Notes: generated by a model from the letters alone, not told the origin. A stretch of 39,898 nucleotides of DNA from Halorubrum persicum (GCF_002727125.1 NZ_NHOA01000012.1:1-39898); one strand, 5' to 3'. Shown: positions 7,685-16,399, counted from the first letter of the stretch. Numbers and translations: made by a program.

Positions 7685-7837
7685 AGTGACTCCGTCTACC
7701 GCCAGCGCGGGTAAAAAGGCTACGAGTCGGGGACGCCGGAGCGCGGAGCCGATCGCACCGCGCCGAGAGCGCGGCGACGGAGACGATCCCACCGCCGATC
7801 GCGAGCGGCGACGACGACCGCAACGCCTTTCACTACT

Positions 7838-7851
7838 AAGTAATATTACTT
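7838..7851. promoter_or_regulatory. 14-bp palindrome before thi4 (possible operator)
   Basis: AAGTAATATTACTT is a perfect palindrome ending 6 nt before the thi4 ATG. It sits where a leaderless transcript would begin, too close to the ATG to be the TATA box. A repressor bound here would block initiation. ThiR, the archaeal thiamine regulator with a thiamine-phosphate-synthase-like domain, is the obvious candidate, but I cannot compare with its known motif. Confidence 0.55.
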
Positions 7852-7857
7852 GGTTGT

Positions 7858-8793
7858 ATGCACGGATTCGACGGCTTCAGCGACGTGAGCGAGACGGACG
7901 TAACGAAGGCGATCGGCAACGAGTGGACCGACGGGTTCCTCGAGTTCACCGACTCGGAGGTGATCATCCTCGGCGGCGGCCCGTCGGGGTTGATGGCCGC
8001 CAAAGAGCTGGCCGAGCGCGGCGTGAAGGTGCTGATCGTCGAGAAGAACAACTACCTCGGCGGGGGGTTCTGGCTCGGCGGGTTCCTGATGAACACGGTG
8101 ACGGTCCGCGATCCGGCACAGGAGGTCCTCGACGACCTCGACGTGGACTACGAGCCGGTCGACGACGTGGACGGGCTCTACACCGCCGCCGGCCCCGAGG
8201 CCTGCTCCGGGCTGATCAAGGCGGCCTGCGACGCCGGCGCGCGCGTCCAGAACATGACCGAGTTCACCGACCTCGTCGTCCGCGAGGACCACCGCGTCGG
8301 CGGGATCGTGATGAACTGGACGCCGGTCCACGCGCTCCCCCGCGAGATCACCTGCGTCGATCCCATCGCGATCGAGTCCGACCTGGTGATCGACGCGACC
8401 GGCCACGACGCGGTCGCGATCAGCAAGCTCGACGAGCGCGGCGTCCTCTCGGCGCCCGGCATCGAACACGCGAAGGAGCACAACACCGGGATGGACCAGA
8501 CCGGAGACGGCGAGTACGGCGCGCCCGGCCACGACTCGCCCGGCCACGACTCGATGTGGGTCGGCGAGAGCGAGGACGCCGTGGTCGAGCACACCGGCGT
8601 CGTCCACGACGGGCTGATCGCGTCCGGCATGGCGGTCGCGACCGCCCACGGCCTCCCGCGGATGGGGCCGACGTTCGGCGCGATGTTGGTCTCCGGGAAG
8701 CGCGCCGCACAGGCCGCGCTCGACGAACTCGACGTCGACGGGCCGGAGGTCCGGCTCTCCGCGGGCGACGCGCCCGCGCCCGCCGACGACTGA
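7858..8793 (+). CDS. thi4: Thiamine thiazole synthase Thi4
   Basis: A 311-aa Thi4-family flavoprotein that builds the thiazole half of thiamine from NAD and glycine. The dinucleotide-binding motif is [19 protein letters not shown] (residues 37-55), followed by [14 protein letters not shown]. Cys166 in REITCVDPI aligns with the cysteine that in yeast Thi4 is consumed as sulfur donor and that is needed in Haloferax Thi4; so this is the cysteine-type, possibly single-turnover enzyme and not the histidine-type methanogen one. DATGHDA and [17 protein letters not shown] are further family segments. The C-terminus is acidic and disordered. It is monocistronic, with a perfect palindrome at 7838-7851 just before the ATG. 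Confidence 0.95.
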   Translation: MHGFDGFSDVSETDVTKAIGNEWTDGFLEFTDSEVIILGGGPSGLMAAKELAERGVKVLIVEKNNYLGGGFWLGGFLMNTVTVRDPAQEVLDDLDVDYEPVDDVDGLYTAAGPEACSGLIKAACDAGARVQNMTEFTDLVVREDHRVGGIVMNWTPVHALPREITCVDPIAIESDLVIDATGHDAVAISKLDERGVLSAPGIEHAKEHNTGMDQTGDGEYGAPGHDSPGHDSMWVGESEDAVVEHTGVVHDGLIASGMAVATAHGLPRMGPTFGAMLVSGKRAAQAALDELDVDGPEVRLSAGDAPAPADD

Positions 8794-8865
8794 GGCGACG
8801 CGAGCGCCCGCTCCGCCGACGCCTCCCCCAACGGGTTTTTCAGCGGCGTTCCCCGAGCGTCGCCC

Positions 8866-9324
8866 ATGTACTGGCGGGGCCACGTCGGGATCGCGCTGCT
8901 CGCGTACGCGCCGGTCGCGGGAGCGGTCCGCGTCGCCGGTGAGCCGGAACTGGCGGTCCTCGGCGCGGCGGTCGCCGTCGCGTTTGCGACGCTGCCCGAT
9001 CTCGACCACCGACTGCCGGTCTCGCACCGCGGCCCGACGCACACGGTCGCGTTCACGGTCGCCGTCGGCGCGGTCGTCGCCGTCGCGACGGCGGCCGTCC
9101 GCCCGCCGTGGACCGCGGCCTTCGTCGGTGGTGTCGCGGCGCTCTCGCTCACCTCGCACGTCGCCGGCGACGCGATCACGCCGATGGGGATCTGGCCGTT
9201 TCGCCCCCTCTCGGAGCGGCACGTGACGCTCGATCTGACGCCGGCGGCGAACCCCCGCGCGAACCGGCTGTTCCTCGGCGTCGGTGCCGCCGCGCTCGCG
9301 CTGTCCGTCACTCTCACGCCGTGA
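8866..9324 (+). CDS. YdjM/DUF457-type membrane metal-dependent hydrolase
   Basis: A 152-aa membrane protein of the YdjM (LexA-binding inner-membrane, DUF457) family. It begins MYWRGHVGIALLAYAP. Conserved His/Asp motifs are LPDLDHRLPVSHRGPTHT and SHVAGDAITPMGIWPF, which form a putative metal site at the membrane surface. Four or so hydrophobic helices surround them. The biochemical role of the family is unsettled. A GGTTTTTCA box at 8835-8843 about 25 nt upstream gives it its own near-leaderless promoter. Confidence 0.88.
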   Translation: MYWRGHVGIALLAYAPVAGAVRVAGEPELAVLGAAVAVAFATLPDLDHRLPVSHRGPTHTVAFTVAVGAVVAVATAAVRPPWTAAFVGGVAALSLTSHVAGDAITPMGIWPFRPLSERHVTLDLTPAANPRANRLFLGVGAAALALSVTLTP

Positions 9325-9432
9325 GCGGCGGGCTCCGGGGGTGCAGTCGTCCGCCCGGCGAACCTCATGAACGTTCACTCGGTGGCGACTCAACCGTGTG
9401 CCTTTTTCCGCCCCTGCGACGAAACCGCCGAC

Positions 9433-11190
9433 ATGCGAAACGCCAAAATCGTCTGTACGATCGGTCCTGCGTCGGACGACCGGGACACGATCCGCGACCT
9501 CGCGGACGCGGGGATGTCCGTCGTCCGGCTGAACGCCAGCCACGGGACGACGGACCACCGCGAGGAGGTCATCGAACACGCGCGCGAAGTCGACGACGAG
9601 CTCGACGACCCGCTCGCGGTGATGGTCGACCTGAAGGGGCCGGAGGTCCGGACCGCCGAGCTCGACGACCCGATCTCGCTCGTGACGGACTCCGAGGTGA
9701 CGTTCGTCGAGGGCGACGACGCCACCCCCGAACGCGTCGGCCTCACCCACTCCATCGCGGCCGCGGGTCCGGGCGATACGATCCTCTTGGACGACGGTCG
9801 GATCGAGTGCCGGGTCGAGCGGGTCGACGGCGAGTCGGTCGTCGCCACGGTCGTCTCCGGCGGGAAGCTCAGCTCGCGGAAGGGCGTCAACCTCCCCGGC
9901 GTCGCCATCGACGTGGACCTCATCACCGCCGAGGACGAGGCCGAACTCGACCTCGCCGCCCGGGCGAACGCCGACTTCGTCGCGGCCTCCTTCGTGCGCA
10001 ACGCCGAGGACGTGTACCAGATCGCGGACGCGCTGGAGGAGCGGGGCGGCGGCGACATCCCGATCATCGCGAAGATCGAGCGGGCGGGCGCGGTCGACAA
10101 CCTCGACGGGATCGTCGACGCCGCCGACGGCGTGATGGTCGCCCGCGGCGACCTCGGCGTGGAGTGCCCGCTGGAGGACGTGCCCGTCATTCAGAAGCGG
10201 ATCATCCGGAAGTGCGTCAACGCGGGCGTCCCCGTCATCACGGCGACGGAGATGCTCGACTCGATGGTCCACTCGCGGCGGCCCACCCGGGCGGAGGCCT
10301 CCGACGTCGCCAACGCGGTCCTCGACGGCACCGACGCCGTGATGCTTTCCGGCGAGACCGCCATCGGCGAGGACCCCGTCAACGTCGTCGAGACGATGGA
10401 CCGGATCGTCCGTGAGGTCGAGTCGAGCGACGAGTACGCGGAGACGCGCGAACAGCGCGTGCCGACCGCCGCGGAGGGCTCGCGGACCGAGGCGCTGGCC
10501 CGGTCCGCGCGCTACCTCGCCCGCGACATCGGCGCCTCCACGGTCGTCGCCGTCTCGGAGTCCGGATTCACGGCCCGCAAGACGGCGATGTTCCGACCGG
10601 CGGTCCCCGTGGTCGCGACGACGCCGGACGACCGCGTCCGTCGCCAGCTCGCACTCTCGTGGGGGGTTCGTCCCGTCTTGACCGAGTACGTCCACGACAT
10701 GGAGACGATCCTCGACAACGCGGTCGACGCCGCGCTCGACACCGGCGGCGCCTCGTCCGGGGACACGCTCGTCGTGCTCTCGGGGATGCTCTCGGAGTTC
10801 GAGGGGACGAACACGACGAACACGCTCAAGGTCCACGTCGCCGCCGAGACGCTGGTGACCGGCAAGGCGGTCGCCGCCGGTCGCGTCGCGGCCCCGGTGT
10901 ACCACACCGCCGACGGCGATCTGAGCGAGCTCCCGGACGGGTCGATCATCGCGCTCGGCTCCAGCTTCGAGGGCGAGTTCACGGGCGACCTGAACGCGGT
11001 CGCCGGGATCATCGACGCCCGCGAAGGGATGACGGGATACCCGGCCGTGGTCGCCCGGGAGCTCGGCGTGCCGATGGTCTCCGGCGCGCACCTGCCCGAG
11101 AGCGTGACCGACGGGACCGTGATCACGGTCGACGGCGAGCGCGGCGTGGTCTACGACGGCGACGTGATCGCGGCGGCGCGGAAGCGGTAG
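9433..11190 (+). CDS. pyk: Pyruvate kinase
   Basis: A 585-aa pyruvate kinase (phosphoenolpyruvate + ADP to pyruvate + ATP), the last step of glycolysis. Catalytic segments are TIGPAS, RLNASHG, IIAKIERAGAVDN with the key lysine, VARGDLGVECPLEDVPVIQK and TATEMLDSM. The standard regulatory C domain (EALARSARYLARD...) is followed by an additional PEP-utiliser mobile-type domain over about the last 100 residues (GKAVAAGRVAAPVYH ... YDGDV), usual for the haloarchaeal enzyme. I start at 9433, MRNAKIVCTIGP; the frame is open 22 codons further up, but GCCTTTTTCC at 9398-9407 is the TATA box of the shorter form. Confidence 0.96.
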   Translation: MRNAKIVCTIGPASDDRDTIRDLADAGMSVVRLNASHGTTDHREEVIEHAREVDDELDDPLAVMVDLKGPEVRTAELDDPISLVTDSEVTFVEGDDATPERVGLTHSIAAAGPGDTILLDDGRIECRVERVDGESVVATVVSGGKLSSRKGVNLPGVAIDVDLITAEDEAELDLAARANADFVAASFVRNAEDVYQIADALEERGGGDIPIIAKIERAGAVDNLDGIVDAADGVMVARGDLGVECPLEDVPVIQKRIIRKCVNAGVPVITATEMLDSMVHSRRPTRAEASDVANAVLDGTDAVMLSGETAIGEDPVNVVETMDRIVREVESSDEYAETREQRVPTAAEGSRTEALARSARYLARDIGASTVVAVSESGFTARKTAMFRPAVPVVATTPDDRVRRQLALSWGVRPVLTEYVHDMETILDNAVDAALDTGGASSGDTLVVLSGMLSEFEGTNTTNTLKVHVAAETLVTGKAVAAGRVAAPVYHTADGDLSELPDGSIIALGSSFEGEFTGDLNAVAGIIDAREGMTGYPAVVARELGVPMVSGAHLPESVTDGTVITVDGERGVVYDGDVIAAARKR

Positions 11191-11247
11191 CGCGGGGAGG
11201 CTTCCCCACCCGCCAGCCATTTACAGATGAGTCGCGTAGCCGCGAGC

Positions 11248-11505
11248 ATGAGCAGCGACGACGGGGAGCGCGACGAGGTCCGGAGCCGGGCGAACGAGAC
11301 GCGCCCGGACGAGGCTGAACGCGGGGACGGCGACGAGCGCGAGTGGCGGTTCGCCGTCGAAGACGTCGGCCCCGGCGGTGTCACCGAGGACACTCACACG
11401 CCAGAAACCGAACCGATCGAGCCCGGATCGATCGACGCCGAACACGCGGTCTTCGTCGTGTTAGGGGTCGTGCTCACGATCGCCGTCCTCTTCCTCGGGT
11501 TCTGA
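11248..11505 (+). CDS. DUF7312-like single-TM protein
   Basis: An 85-aa protein with a highly charged N-terminal 60 residues (Asp, Glu, Arg) and one C-terminal hydrophobic segment AVFVVLGVVLTIAVLFLGF. It should be a tail-anchored membrane protein with the tail in the cytoplasm. Its middle, WRFAVEDVGPGG, is the part I associate with haloarchaeal DUF7312 proteins. Function is unknown. An in-frame ATG at 11227 would add seven residues. It follows pyk by 57 nt on the same strand. Confidence 0.75.
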   Translation: MSSDDGERDEVRSRANETRPDEAERGDGDEREWRFAVEDVGPGGVTEDTHTPETEPIEPGSIDAEHAVFVVLGVVLTIAVLFLGF

Positions 11506-11593
11506 TCGGTCGGGGCCCCGAGTCGCCGTCGACCGCGTTGTCGACTCCCAATCCGTTTCATCCCGCGCTGTTCCCATCCCGCGTCGCTGCCCT

Positions 11594-11657
11594 CCCGTAC
11601 CGCCACTTGCGCCTTCCCGTACCGCCACTTGCGCCCTCCCGTACCACCACTTATACT
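11594..11657 (+). repeat. Three 22-bp tandem repeats, the last forming the nfeD TATA box
   Basis: The unit CCCGTACCGCCACTTGCGCC recurs with an exact period of 22 bp starting near 11594, 11616 and 11638. Copy 3 differs at CCACTTATAC instead of CCACTTGCGC, and that change makes the TATA box (11648-11657) about 25 nt before the NfeD ATG at 11679. Confidence 0.85.
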
Positions 11658-11678
11658 GCCGCGGCCGTACGTTTGGAC

Positions 11679-12302
11679 ATGGACGTGCTCGCGCAGTCCG
11701 GGCTCCTCTCCCCGGACACGCTCCCCCTGCTGTTGTTGACGGCCGGGCTGTTGCTCTCGATGGCGGAGGCGCTCGCGCCGGGTGCGAACTTCATCGTGGT
11801 CGGCATCGCGCTGATCGGAGCGGGGCTCGGTGGGCTCCTCCTCACGTCGCTCGGGGTCGTCGGTGCGGGCCTGATCCTCGTCATGGCGCTCCTGACGCTC
11901 GTGTTCGGCGCGGCGGCCTTCTACGGCTACCACGAGTTCGACCTCTACGGCGGGAAGGGCCAACAGCAGACGAGCGACAGCGCGTCGCTGAAAGGGAAGA
12001 CCGGCGTCGTCACCGAAGCGGTGACCACCGCCGGCGGCGAGGTGAAGCTCTCCGGCGGCGGCTTCAACCCCCACTACTCCGCGCGCTCGATCGAAGGCGA
12101 GATCGAGGAGGGCGAGGAGGTGATGGTCGTCGACCCCGGCGGCGGCAACGTCGTCACCGTGGAGTCGATGGGGTACGTCGAGGACGACATCGACAAGGAG
12201 CTCGCCGCGGACAGGGCGCGGAAGGAAGCGCAGCGAGAGACCGACGAGACGGCGGAGGAGACCGACGACGCCGAGCGAGCGACCGAGACCGAACGCGAGT
12301 GA
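11679..12302 (+). CDS. NfeD family membrane protein
   Basis: A 207-aa short NfeD protein without the ClpP-like protease domain. Four hydrophobic helices fill residues about 15-90 (LPLLLLTAGLLLSMAEALAPG, FIVVGIALIGAGLGG, VGAGLILVMALLTLVFG). A soluble OB-fold NfeD domain follows (SLKGKTGVVTEAVTTAGGEVKL ... GEEVMVVDPGGGNVVTVE). The C-terminal 35 residues are a charged coiled tail. Short NfeD proteins usually partner with stomatin/flotillin-type SPFH proteins in membrane quality control; none is nearby. I start at 11679, where a TATA box lies at the right distance, although the frame is open from 11343. Confidence 0.92.
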   Translation: MDVLAQSGLLSPDTLPLLLLTAGLLLSMAEALAPGANFIVVGIALIGAGLGGLLLTSLGVVGAGLILVMALLTLVFGAAAFYGYHEFDLYGGKGQQQTSDSASLKGKTGVVTEAVTTAGGEVKLSGGGFNPHYSARSIEGEIEEGEEVMVVDPGGGNVVTVESMGYVEDDIDKELAADRARKEAQRETDETAEETDDAERATETERE

Positions 12303-12393
12303 AGCGCGGAGGGCGCGCGCCGCGCGGCGTCGCCGGGCGCGCGAGGCGTCGTGTTATCGATCCGTTGAAGCGCGCCGCCGGCCACGAACGGGT

Positions 12394-12864
12394 ATGGACG
12401 CGGACCGTCGGATCGCCGCCGTCGAGGAGGTTCCCGAGGACAGCACGCTGCTCGTGACCCTGCGCCCGGTCGACCCGGAGAGCGTCGACGACGGGGAGGG
12501 CGACGTGGGCGAGTCCGAAGCCGGGACGCCCGAGGCCGAGGCGATCCTCACTCGGGCGGCCGGCGACGTGCGCGCGTTCCGCAACTACTGTCAACACTGG
12601 ACCGACGTGCGCCTCGACAAGGACGACGGGGCGTTCGTGCGCAACGGCGAGGTGTTCTGCCAGAAGCACGGCGCGACGTTCGAGGCCGACGGCGGCTACT
12701 GCAACTTCGGCCCCTGCGAGGGGGCCGTGCTCGAGGGCGTCGACGTGACCGTCGACGGCGACGCGGTGTACCTCGCCGACGACGCCTACGAGTTCGTCCG
12801 GCTCGGCCACGCGAACCGCGACGGCGACGCCGGCGACTCGCGGATCGACTTCACGGGGAACTGA
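12394..12864 (+). CDS. Rieske-type 2Fe-2S protein
   Basis: A 156-aa soluble protein with one Rieske domain. Ligands are visible as Cys-x-His in NYCQHWTDV and Cys-x2-His in EVFCQKHGATFE, about 20 residues apart; YCNFGPCEG after it forms the rest of the cluster loop. There is no signal peptide or membrane segment, so it is cytoplasmic, more like a ferredoxin-type Rieske protein than a bc-complex subunit. The N-terminus has an acidic insertion (residues 30-50). Partner and pathway are not evident. Confidence 0.9.
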   Translation: MDADRRIAAVEEVPEDSTLLVTLRPVDPESVDDGEGDVGESEAGTPEAEAILTRAAGDVRAFRNYCQHWTDVRLDKDDGAFVRNGEVFCQKHGATFEADGGYCNFGPCEGAVLEGVDVTVDGDAVYLADDAYEFVRLGHANRDGDAGDSRIDFTGN

Positions 12865-12970
12865 GGGGGACCACGGCCGTTGCGCCGGAGGTGAGGGCAG
12901 TCGCCCCGGAGACCACAGCGGCTCTTTGTGCAACGGCGGCCCATTTATACGGGGGCGACGAACGACGCGT

Positions 12971-13996
12971 ATGACCAATCCGAACCCCTCCCGACGCCGG
13001 CTGCTCACCGGCGGCGTCGCCGCGGCGGCGGGCGCGCTTGCCGGCTGCCTCGACGGATCGGTGACGGGCGGCCCCGCGGACGGCGACGACGACCGCGTGC
13101 TGGCGCTCACGCTCGACGACGCGGGGGACACCCTCCGCGACACCGCCGTCGTCGATCTCGCGGCGGCCGGCCCGGGATGGGACGAAGCGGCGTTCAAGCC
13201 CGCCCGAAACGGCGAGCGGTACACCACGCAGTACCGGAAGCCGTTCCCGTCCGCGAGCGACGACCCGACGTACGCCGCCCACGAGGGGACATACTATCGG
13301 TTGAGCTCCGTCGTCGTCGACGAGGCGGAAGCGACGCGCCCCGTGCTCCGGCTGTTCGAGGCCGACGGGGTCGACGGCGGCAACGGGACCGACGCGGGCG
13401 GGGAGACCGACGACGACGGGAACGGCGCCGTCGGGAAGCAGACGCTCCCGGCGGGAGACCGACGCGCCGTCGAAATCGCCCACTTCTCGGCGCGAGCGCG
13501 GGGAGACGTCGGCGGCGTGCCGGTCGGCCTGGTGGAACGCGGCGGCTACGTCTACCGCGACGCGGACGCGATCGACGCGAGCGAACTGCTCGACGGCGAC
13601 GGCCCGAGCCGCGTCACGTACCGCGACACCGTCTATCGGGTCGCGGTCACCCGCGAGCGGTTCTACGAGCCCGTGTACCGCGCGGTCGCCGAGCCGGTCG
13701 CGGAGTCGCCGGAGCGGATGGAGGCGATCGTCCGGGCGCGGACGGTCGGCGCGCGGATCGAGGGCGACGACCTCTCGGCCGACGCGCGGGCGGTGATCGA
13801 CGCCGCCGCCCGCGGGGGATACGAGGAGTCACACCCCTATTCGGACGGGTACGCCGAGGTGCTCCGAGCGATACACGAGCGCCCGTACCTCGACGGCAAC
13901 ATTCGGAAGGACGCGGGGTGGAGCGAGTCCGGGTCAGAGCGGATCCGCTACGACGACCGCTACTACGACTACCGCCTGCAGTTCCAGTCGGCCTGA
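12971..13996 (+). CDS. Tat-exported lipoprotein of unknown function
   Basis: A 341-aa protein beginning with a Tat signal, SRRRLLTGGVAAAAGALAGC, with Cys after LAG as lipidation site; so it is tethered on the outer face of the membrane. The mature part is acidic with a Gly/Asp/Asn-rich stretch near residues 135-160, and ends with many aromatic residues (RYDDRYYDYRLQFQ). I do not recognise a domain. A TATTTATAC-type TATA box at 12943-12950 lies 21-28 nt before the ATG at 12971. It converges on the DUF5788 gene, 38 nt apart. Confidence 0.85.
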   Translation: MTNPNPSRRRLLTGGVAAAAGALAGCLDGSVTGGPADGDDDRVLALTLDDAGDTLRDTAVVDLAAAGPGWDEAAFKPARNGERYTTQYRKPFPSASDDPTYAAHEGTYYRLSSVVVDEAEATRPVLRLFEADGVDGGNGTDAGGETDDDGNGAVGKQTLPAGDRRAVEIAHFSARARGDVGGVPVGLVERGGYVYRDADAIDASELLDGDGPSRVTYRDTVYRVAVTRERFYEPVYRAVAEPVAESPERMEAIVRARTVGARIEGDDLSADARAVIDAAARGGYEESHPYSDGYAEVLRAIHERPYLDGNIRKDAGWSESGSERIRYDDRYYDYRLQFQSA

Positions 13997-14034
13997 AGCC
14001 GTCTCCGTCGGCGGCGAGCGCGGCCGCCGACCCG

Positions 14035-14481
14035 TCAGAACCGCGTTCGACCGCCCGCCCCGCCCGCGTCGTCCCGGCCGAGCGCCTTCTTCAAGAAGCT
14101 CATCCAGCGCTTGCGGTCGGCCGTCTCCTGCCGCTTCGCCTCCGTCTCGGGGTCGGGCGCGTCGAGCCCCTCCAGGGCGTCGAGCGCGCGGTCGATCCCG
14201 ATGATCGAGGCCGCCAGCTCCTCGCCGCGATCGTAGCTCACCTCGTTCTCCTCGATGGGTTCGAGCCGGTCTAAGCGCTCGCGCCGGAGGTTCCGTTTCG
14301 CCTGCTCGACCCGCTCCCGCTCGCCGGGCGGGACGGTGTCGCGGCGCTTGATCTCGAAGACGAACGACCGCAGTTCGATCGGCTCCCCCTGGATCTCGAT
14401 CTCCTCGGGGATATCCGCGCCGACCGTCGCCGCCTCGCGGTTGACGCGTTCGAGGAGCCCCTTCCGCTCGTACTCCTTCAC
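14035..14481 (-). CDS. DUF5788 family protein
   Basis: A 148-aa basic/acidic helical protein with the haloarchaeal DUF5788 layout: KEYERKGLLERVNREAATVG at the N-terminus, EIKRRDTVPPGERERVEQAK in the middle and ADRKRWMSFLKKALGRDD at the end. The function is unknown. The start is GTG at 14481 (no ATG fits); the frame continues much further upstream only as a shadow of the opposite gene. An 8-bp stem with a 4-base loop at 14481-14500 begins right at the start codon. It is divergent from the YkgJ gene. Confidence 0.85.
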   Translation of the reverse strand: MKEYERKGLLERVNREAATVGADIPEEIEIQGEPIELRSFVFEIKRRDTVPPGERERVEQAKRNLRRERLDRLEPIEENEVSYDRGEELAASIIGIDRALDALEGLDAPDPETEAKRQETADRKRWMSFLKKALGRDDAGGAGGRTRF

Positions 14482-14500
14482 GCCCCCTCGGTAGGGGGCG
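14481..14500. promoter_or_regulatory. Hairpin at the DUF5788 start codon
   Basis: CGCCCCCT and AGGGGGCG are exact complements around a CGGT loop; the stem touches the GTG start of the DUF5788 gene. In the transcript it would be a very stable hairpin ending at the start codon. It could hide the start from ribosomes, or be a protein-binding palindrome in the divergent promoter region. Confidence 0.5.
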
Positions 14501-14592
14501 GTCGCACTTCGCTCCTTCGGCGGCTGCACCCTCGAACGCCGACGCGACTCCCGAAGGGACGGGATTAACCTGATCGCGCCGCAAGCGTCTCC

Positions 14593-15369
14593 ATGGAATC
14601 GCTCGAAGCCGAACTCGAACGCGCCCGCGACCTCGACGCCGGCGAGCTCGCCGACGCCATCGAGTCGATCGGCTTCGAGTGCACGCGCTGTGGCGGCTGC
14701 TGTACGGGATACGCCCCCGACGAACCCGGCGGCGCGCCGGCGGGGGAGGGGGCGGAGGACGCCGGCGCCGACTGCCACGGGGGCGACGGCGACGCCCCCG
14801 ACGACCGCGAGCCGCACACGGCCACCGTCTTCCCGGACGAGGTCCGCGCGGTCGCCGACGCCGCCGAGGCGCAGTTCGACGACTCGTACGACTGGCGCGA
14901 CGTGGCCCGCCCCATGCCGTTCGGGCTCTCCGAGGGCGACGACGGCGAGCCCACGGGCGAGACGTTCGAGTGGGCGCTCGCGACCGACGACTGCGGGGAC
15001 TGCACCTTCTACGCGGAGGCGAACGGGCAAGGGGCCTGTACCGTCCACGACGCCCGCCCGCTCATCTGCCGGACCTACCCGTTCAGCGTCGCCCTGGAGG
15101 GGACGAGCCAGCCGATGGGCGAGGCGGTGGACGCCGAGGGCGTCGTCCGCGCCCACGAGTGCGAGGGGCTCGGCCGCGACATCTCGCGCGAGGACGCCGA
15201 GGCGCTGGCCGCGTCGCTCAAGGAGCGCGCGGTCCGCGAACTGGCGGAGGCGGTCGGCGTGCGCGACGGCTACGATCCGTCCGCCGCCGAGCGCGCCGAC
15301 GGCGACGTGGTGGTCTTCGACTCCGAGGGACCGAAGGAGGCGGACGGGACGCCGATCGACGGGGACTGA
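14593..15369 (+). CDS. YkgJ-type cysteine-cluster protein
   Basis: A 258-aa protein of the YkgJ/UPF0153 family. The metal-binding cysteines are CTRCGGCCTG near residue 30, then DDCGDCTFY, ACTVHDARPLICRTYPF and HECEGLG. This is the usual pattern of eight or so cysteines, thought to bind zinc or an Fe-S cluster. An acidic Gly/Asp-rich insert follows the first cluster (residues 40-75). Family members are widespread, and the biochemical role is not settled. Divergent from DUF5788 with 111 bp between. Confidence 0.88.
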   Translation: MESLEAELERARDLDAGELADAIESIGFECTRCGGCCTGYAPDEPGGAPAGEGAEDAGADCHGGDGDAPDDREPHTATVFPDEVRAVADAAEAQFDDSYDWRDVARPMPFGLSEGDDGEPTGETFEWALATDDCGDCTFYAEANGQGACTVHDARPLICRTYPFSVALEGTSQPMGEAVDAEGVVRAHECEGLGRDISREDAEALAASLKERAVRELAEAVGVRDGYDPSAAERADGDVVVFDSEGPKEADGTPIDGD

Positions 15370-15403
15370 CGCACTCGGGCCCGAATCGGCGTCTCGCCGA
15401 CAG

Positions 15404-16309
15404 TCACACCGCGTCGAGCGCCGCGTCGACATCGGCGGCGATCGCCTCCCGCCCCGCCGCGTCCGGGAGCGTGAGCGGCGGTCGGACCGCCGGGTCCGGA
15501 ATGAATCCGCGATGCGCGGCCGCGACCTTCGTGGCCGGCGCGAAGCCGTAGTCGGCACAGCGAGCGAAAAGCGGGGCGATCGCCTCCCGGTGGAGCGCCA
15601 GCGCGCGGTCGTCGTCGCCGGCGCGGAGCGCCTCGCCGAGCGCGACGAACGCCTCGGGGATCACCTGCGAGAGCGCGTTGATCCCGCCGTCCGCGCCGAG
15701 CGTCACGGTCGGATAGAGCTGGGCGTCGACCCCTTGGAAGACGGTGAACGACTCCGGAGTCCGGCGGATGACGCCGTCGAGCCCGGAGAGGTCGCCCGAC
15801 GTGTCCTTCAGCCCGACGACCGACTCGTGGGCGGCGAGTTCGGCGACCACCTCGGGGTCGATCCGCTCGCCGACCGTCAGCGGGATGTCGTACAGGTAGA
15901 TCGGGACGGGGGAGTCGTCGGCGACCCGTTCGAAGAAGGCCCGCTGGCCGTCGGAGTCAGTCGAGGTGTGGTAGTACGGGAGCGTGACGAGCCCCGCGTC
16001 GGCGCCCGTCTCGGCCGCGAACCGCAGCCGATCGCGCACGCCCGAGACGGTCGTGTCCGCCGCGCCGGCGAGCACGGGCACGCGACCGTCGGCCGCCTCG
16101 ACGGCGGTCTCGATCACCGTCCGACACTCCTCGTCCGTGAGACTGGCGAACTCGCCCGTCGTTCCGCAGGGAACCATGCCGTCGAGCCCGGCGTCGACGA
16201 GCGTCTCGACGTGGTTCGCGAGCACGTCGGCGTCGACGGCGCCGGTCGCGTCGAACGGCGTCACGATCGGGGGCGAGACGGCTCCGTGGCGGAATGTCGG
16301 ATCGCTCAT
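15404..16309 (-). CDS. DapA/NAL-superfamily aldolase
   Basis: A 301-aa class I aldolase of the dihydrodipicolinate synthase / N-acetylneuraminate lyase superfamily. The barrel start PPIVTPFDATGAVDADVL, the pyruvate-binding VPCGTTGEFASLT, the catalytic tyrosine in IYLYDIP and the Schiff-base lysine in VVGLKDTSGD are all present. Lysine genes are absent nearby, so it may be a dihydrodipicolinate synthase (lysine pathway) or a sugar-acid aldolase such as a 2-keto-3-deoxy-acid aldolase; sequence alone does not decide. ATG at 16309; downstream it is convergent with the YkgJ gene. Confidence 0.88.
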   Translation of the reverse strand: MSDPTFRHGAVSPPIVTPFDATGAVDADVLANHVETLVDAGLDGMVPCGTTGEFASLTDEECRTVIETAVEAADGRVPVLAGAADTTVSGVRDRLRFAAETGADAGLVTLPYYHTSTDSDGQRAFFERVADDSPVPIYLYDIPLTVGERIDPEVVAELAAHESVVGLKDTSGDLSGLDGVIRRTPESFTVFQGVDAQLYPTVTLGADGGINALSQVIPEAFVALGEALRAGDDDRALALHREAIAPLFARCADYGFAPATKVAAAHRGFIPDPAVRPPLTLPDAAGREAIAADVDAALDAV

Positions 16310-16399
16310 GCGGGGTGGTTCGGGGGACCGCGAGAAAGGTCTTGGTCCGGTGGCGGGGGTTGCCGGAGCCGGGAGCGGCGTCGGGAGGTGTGGCGATCG

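Noticed and set aside
7858-7860. TPP riboswitch before thi4
   Set aside because: The leader is at most a few bases long and shows no THI-box; a palindrome is present instead.
7846-11220. A 1124-codon open frame on the minus strand
   Set aside because: It lies antisense to thi4, the YdjM-like gene and pyk; its Arg/Val/Asp-rich sequence is the usual third-position shadow in GC-rich haloarchaeal DNA.
11594-11657. CRISPR-like array
   Set aside because: The 22-bp units are directly joined without spacers, and no cas gene is near.
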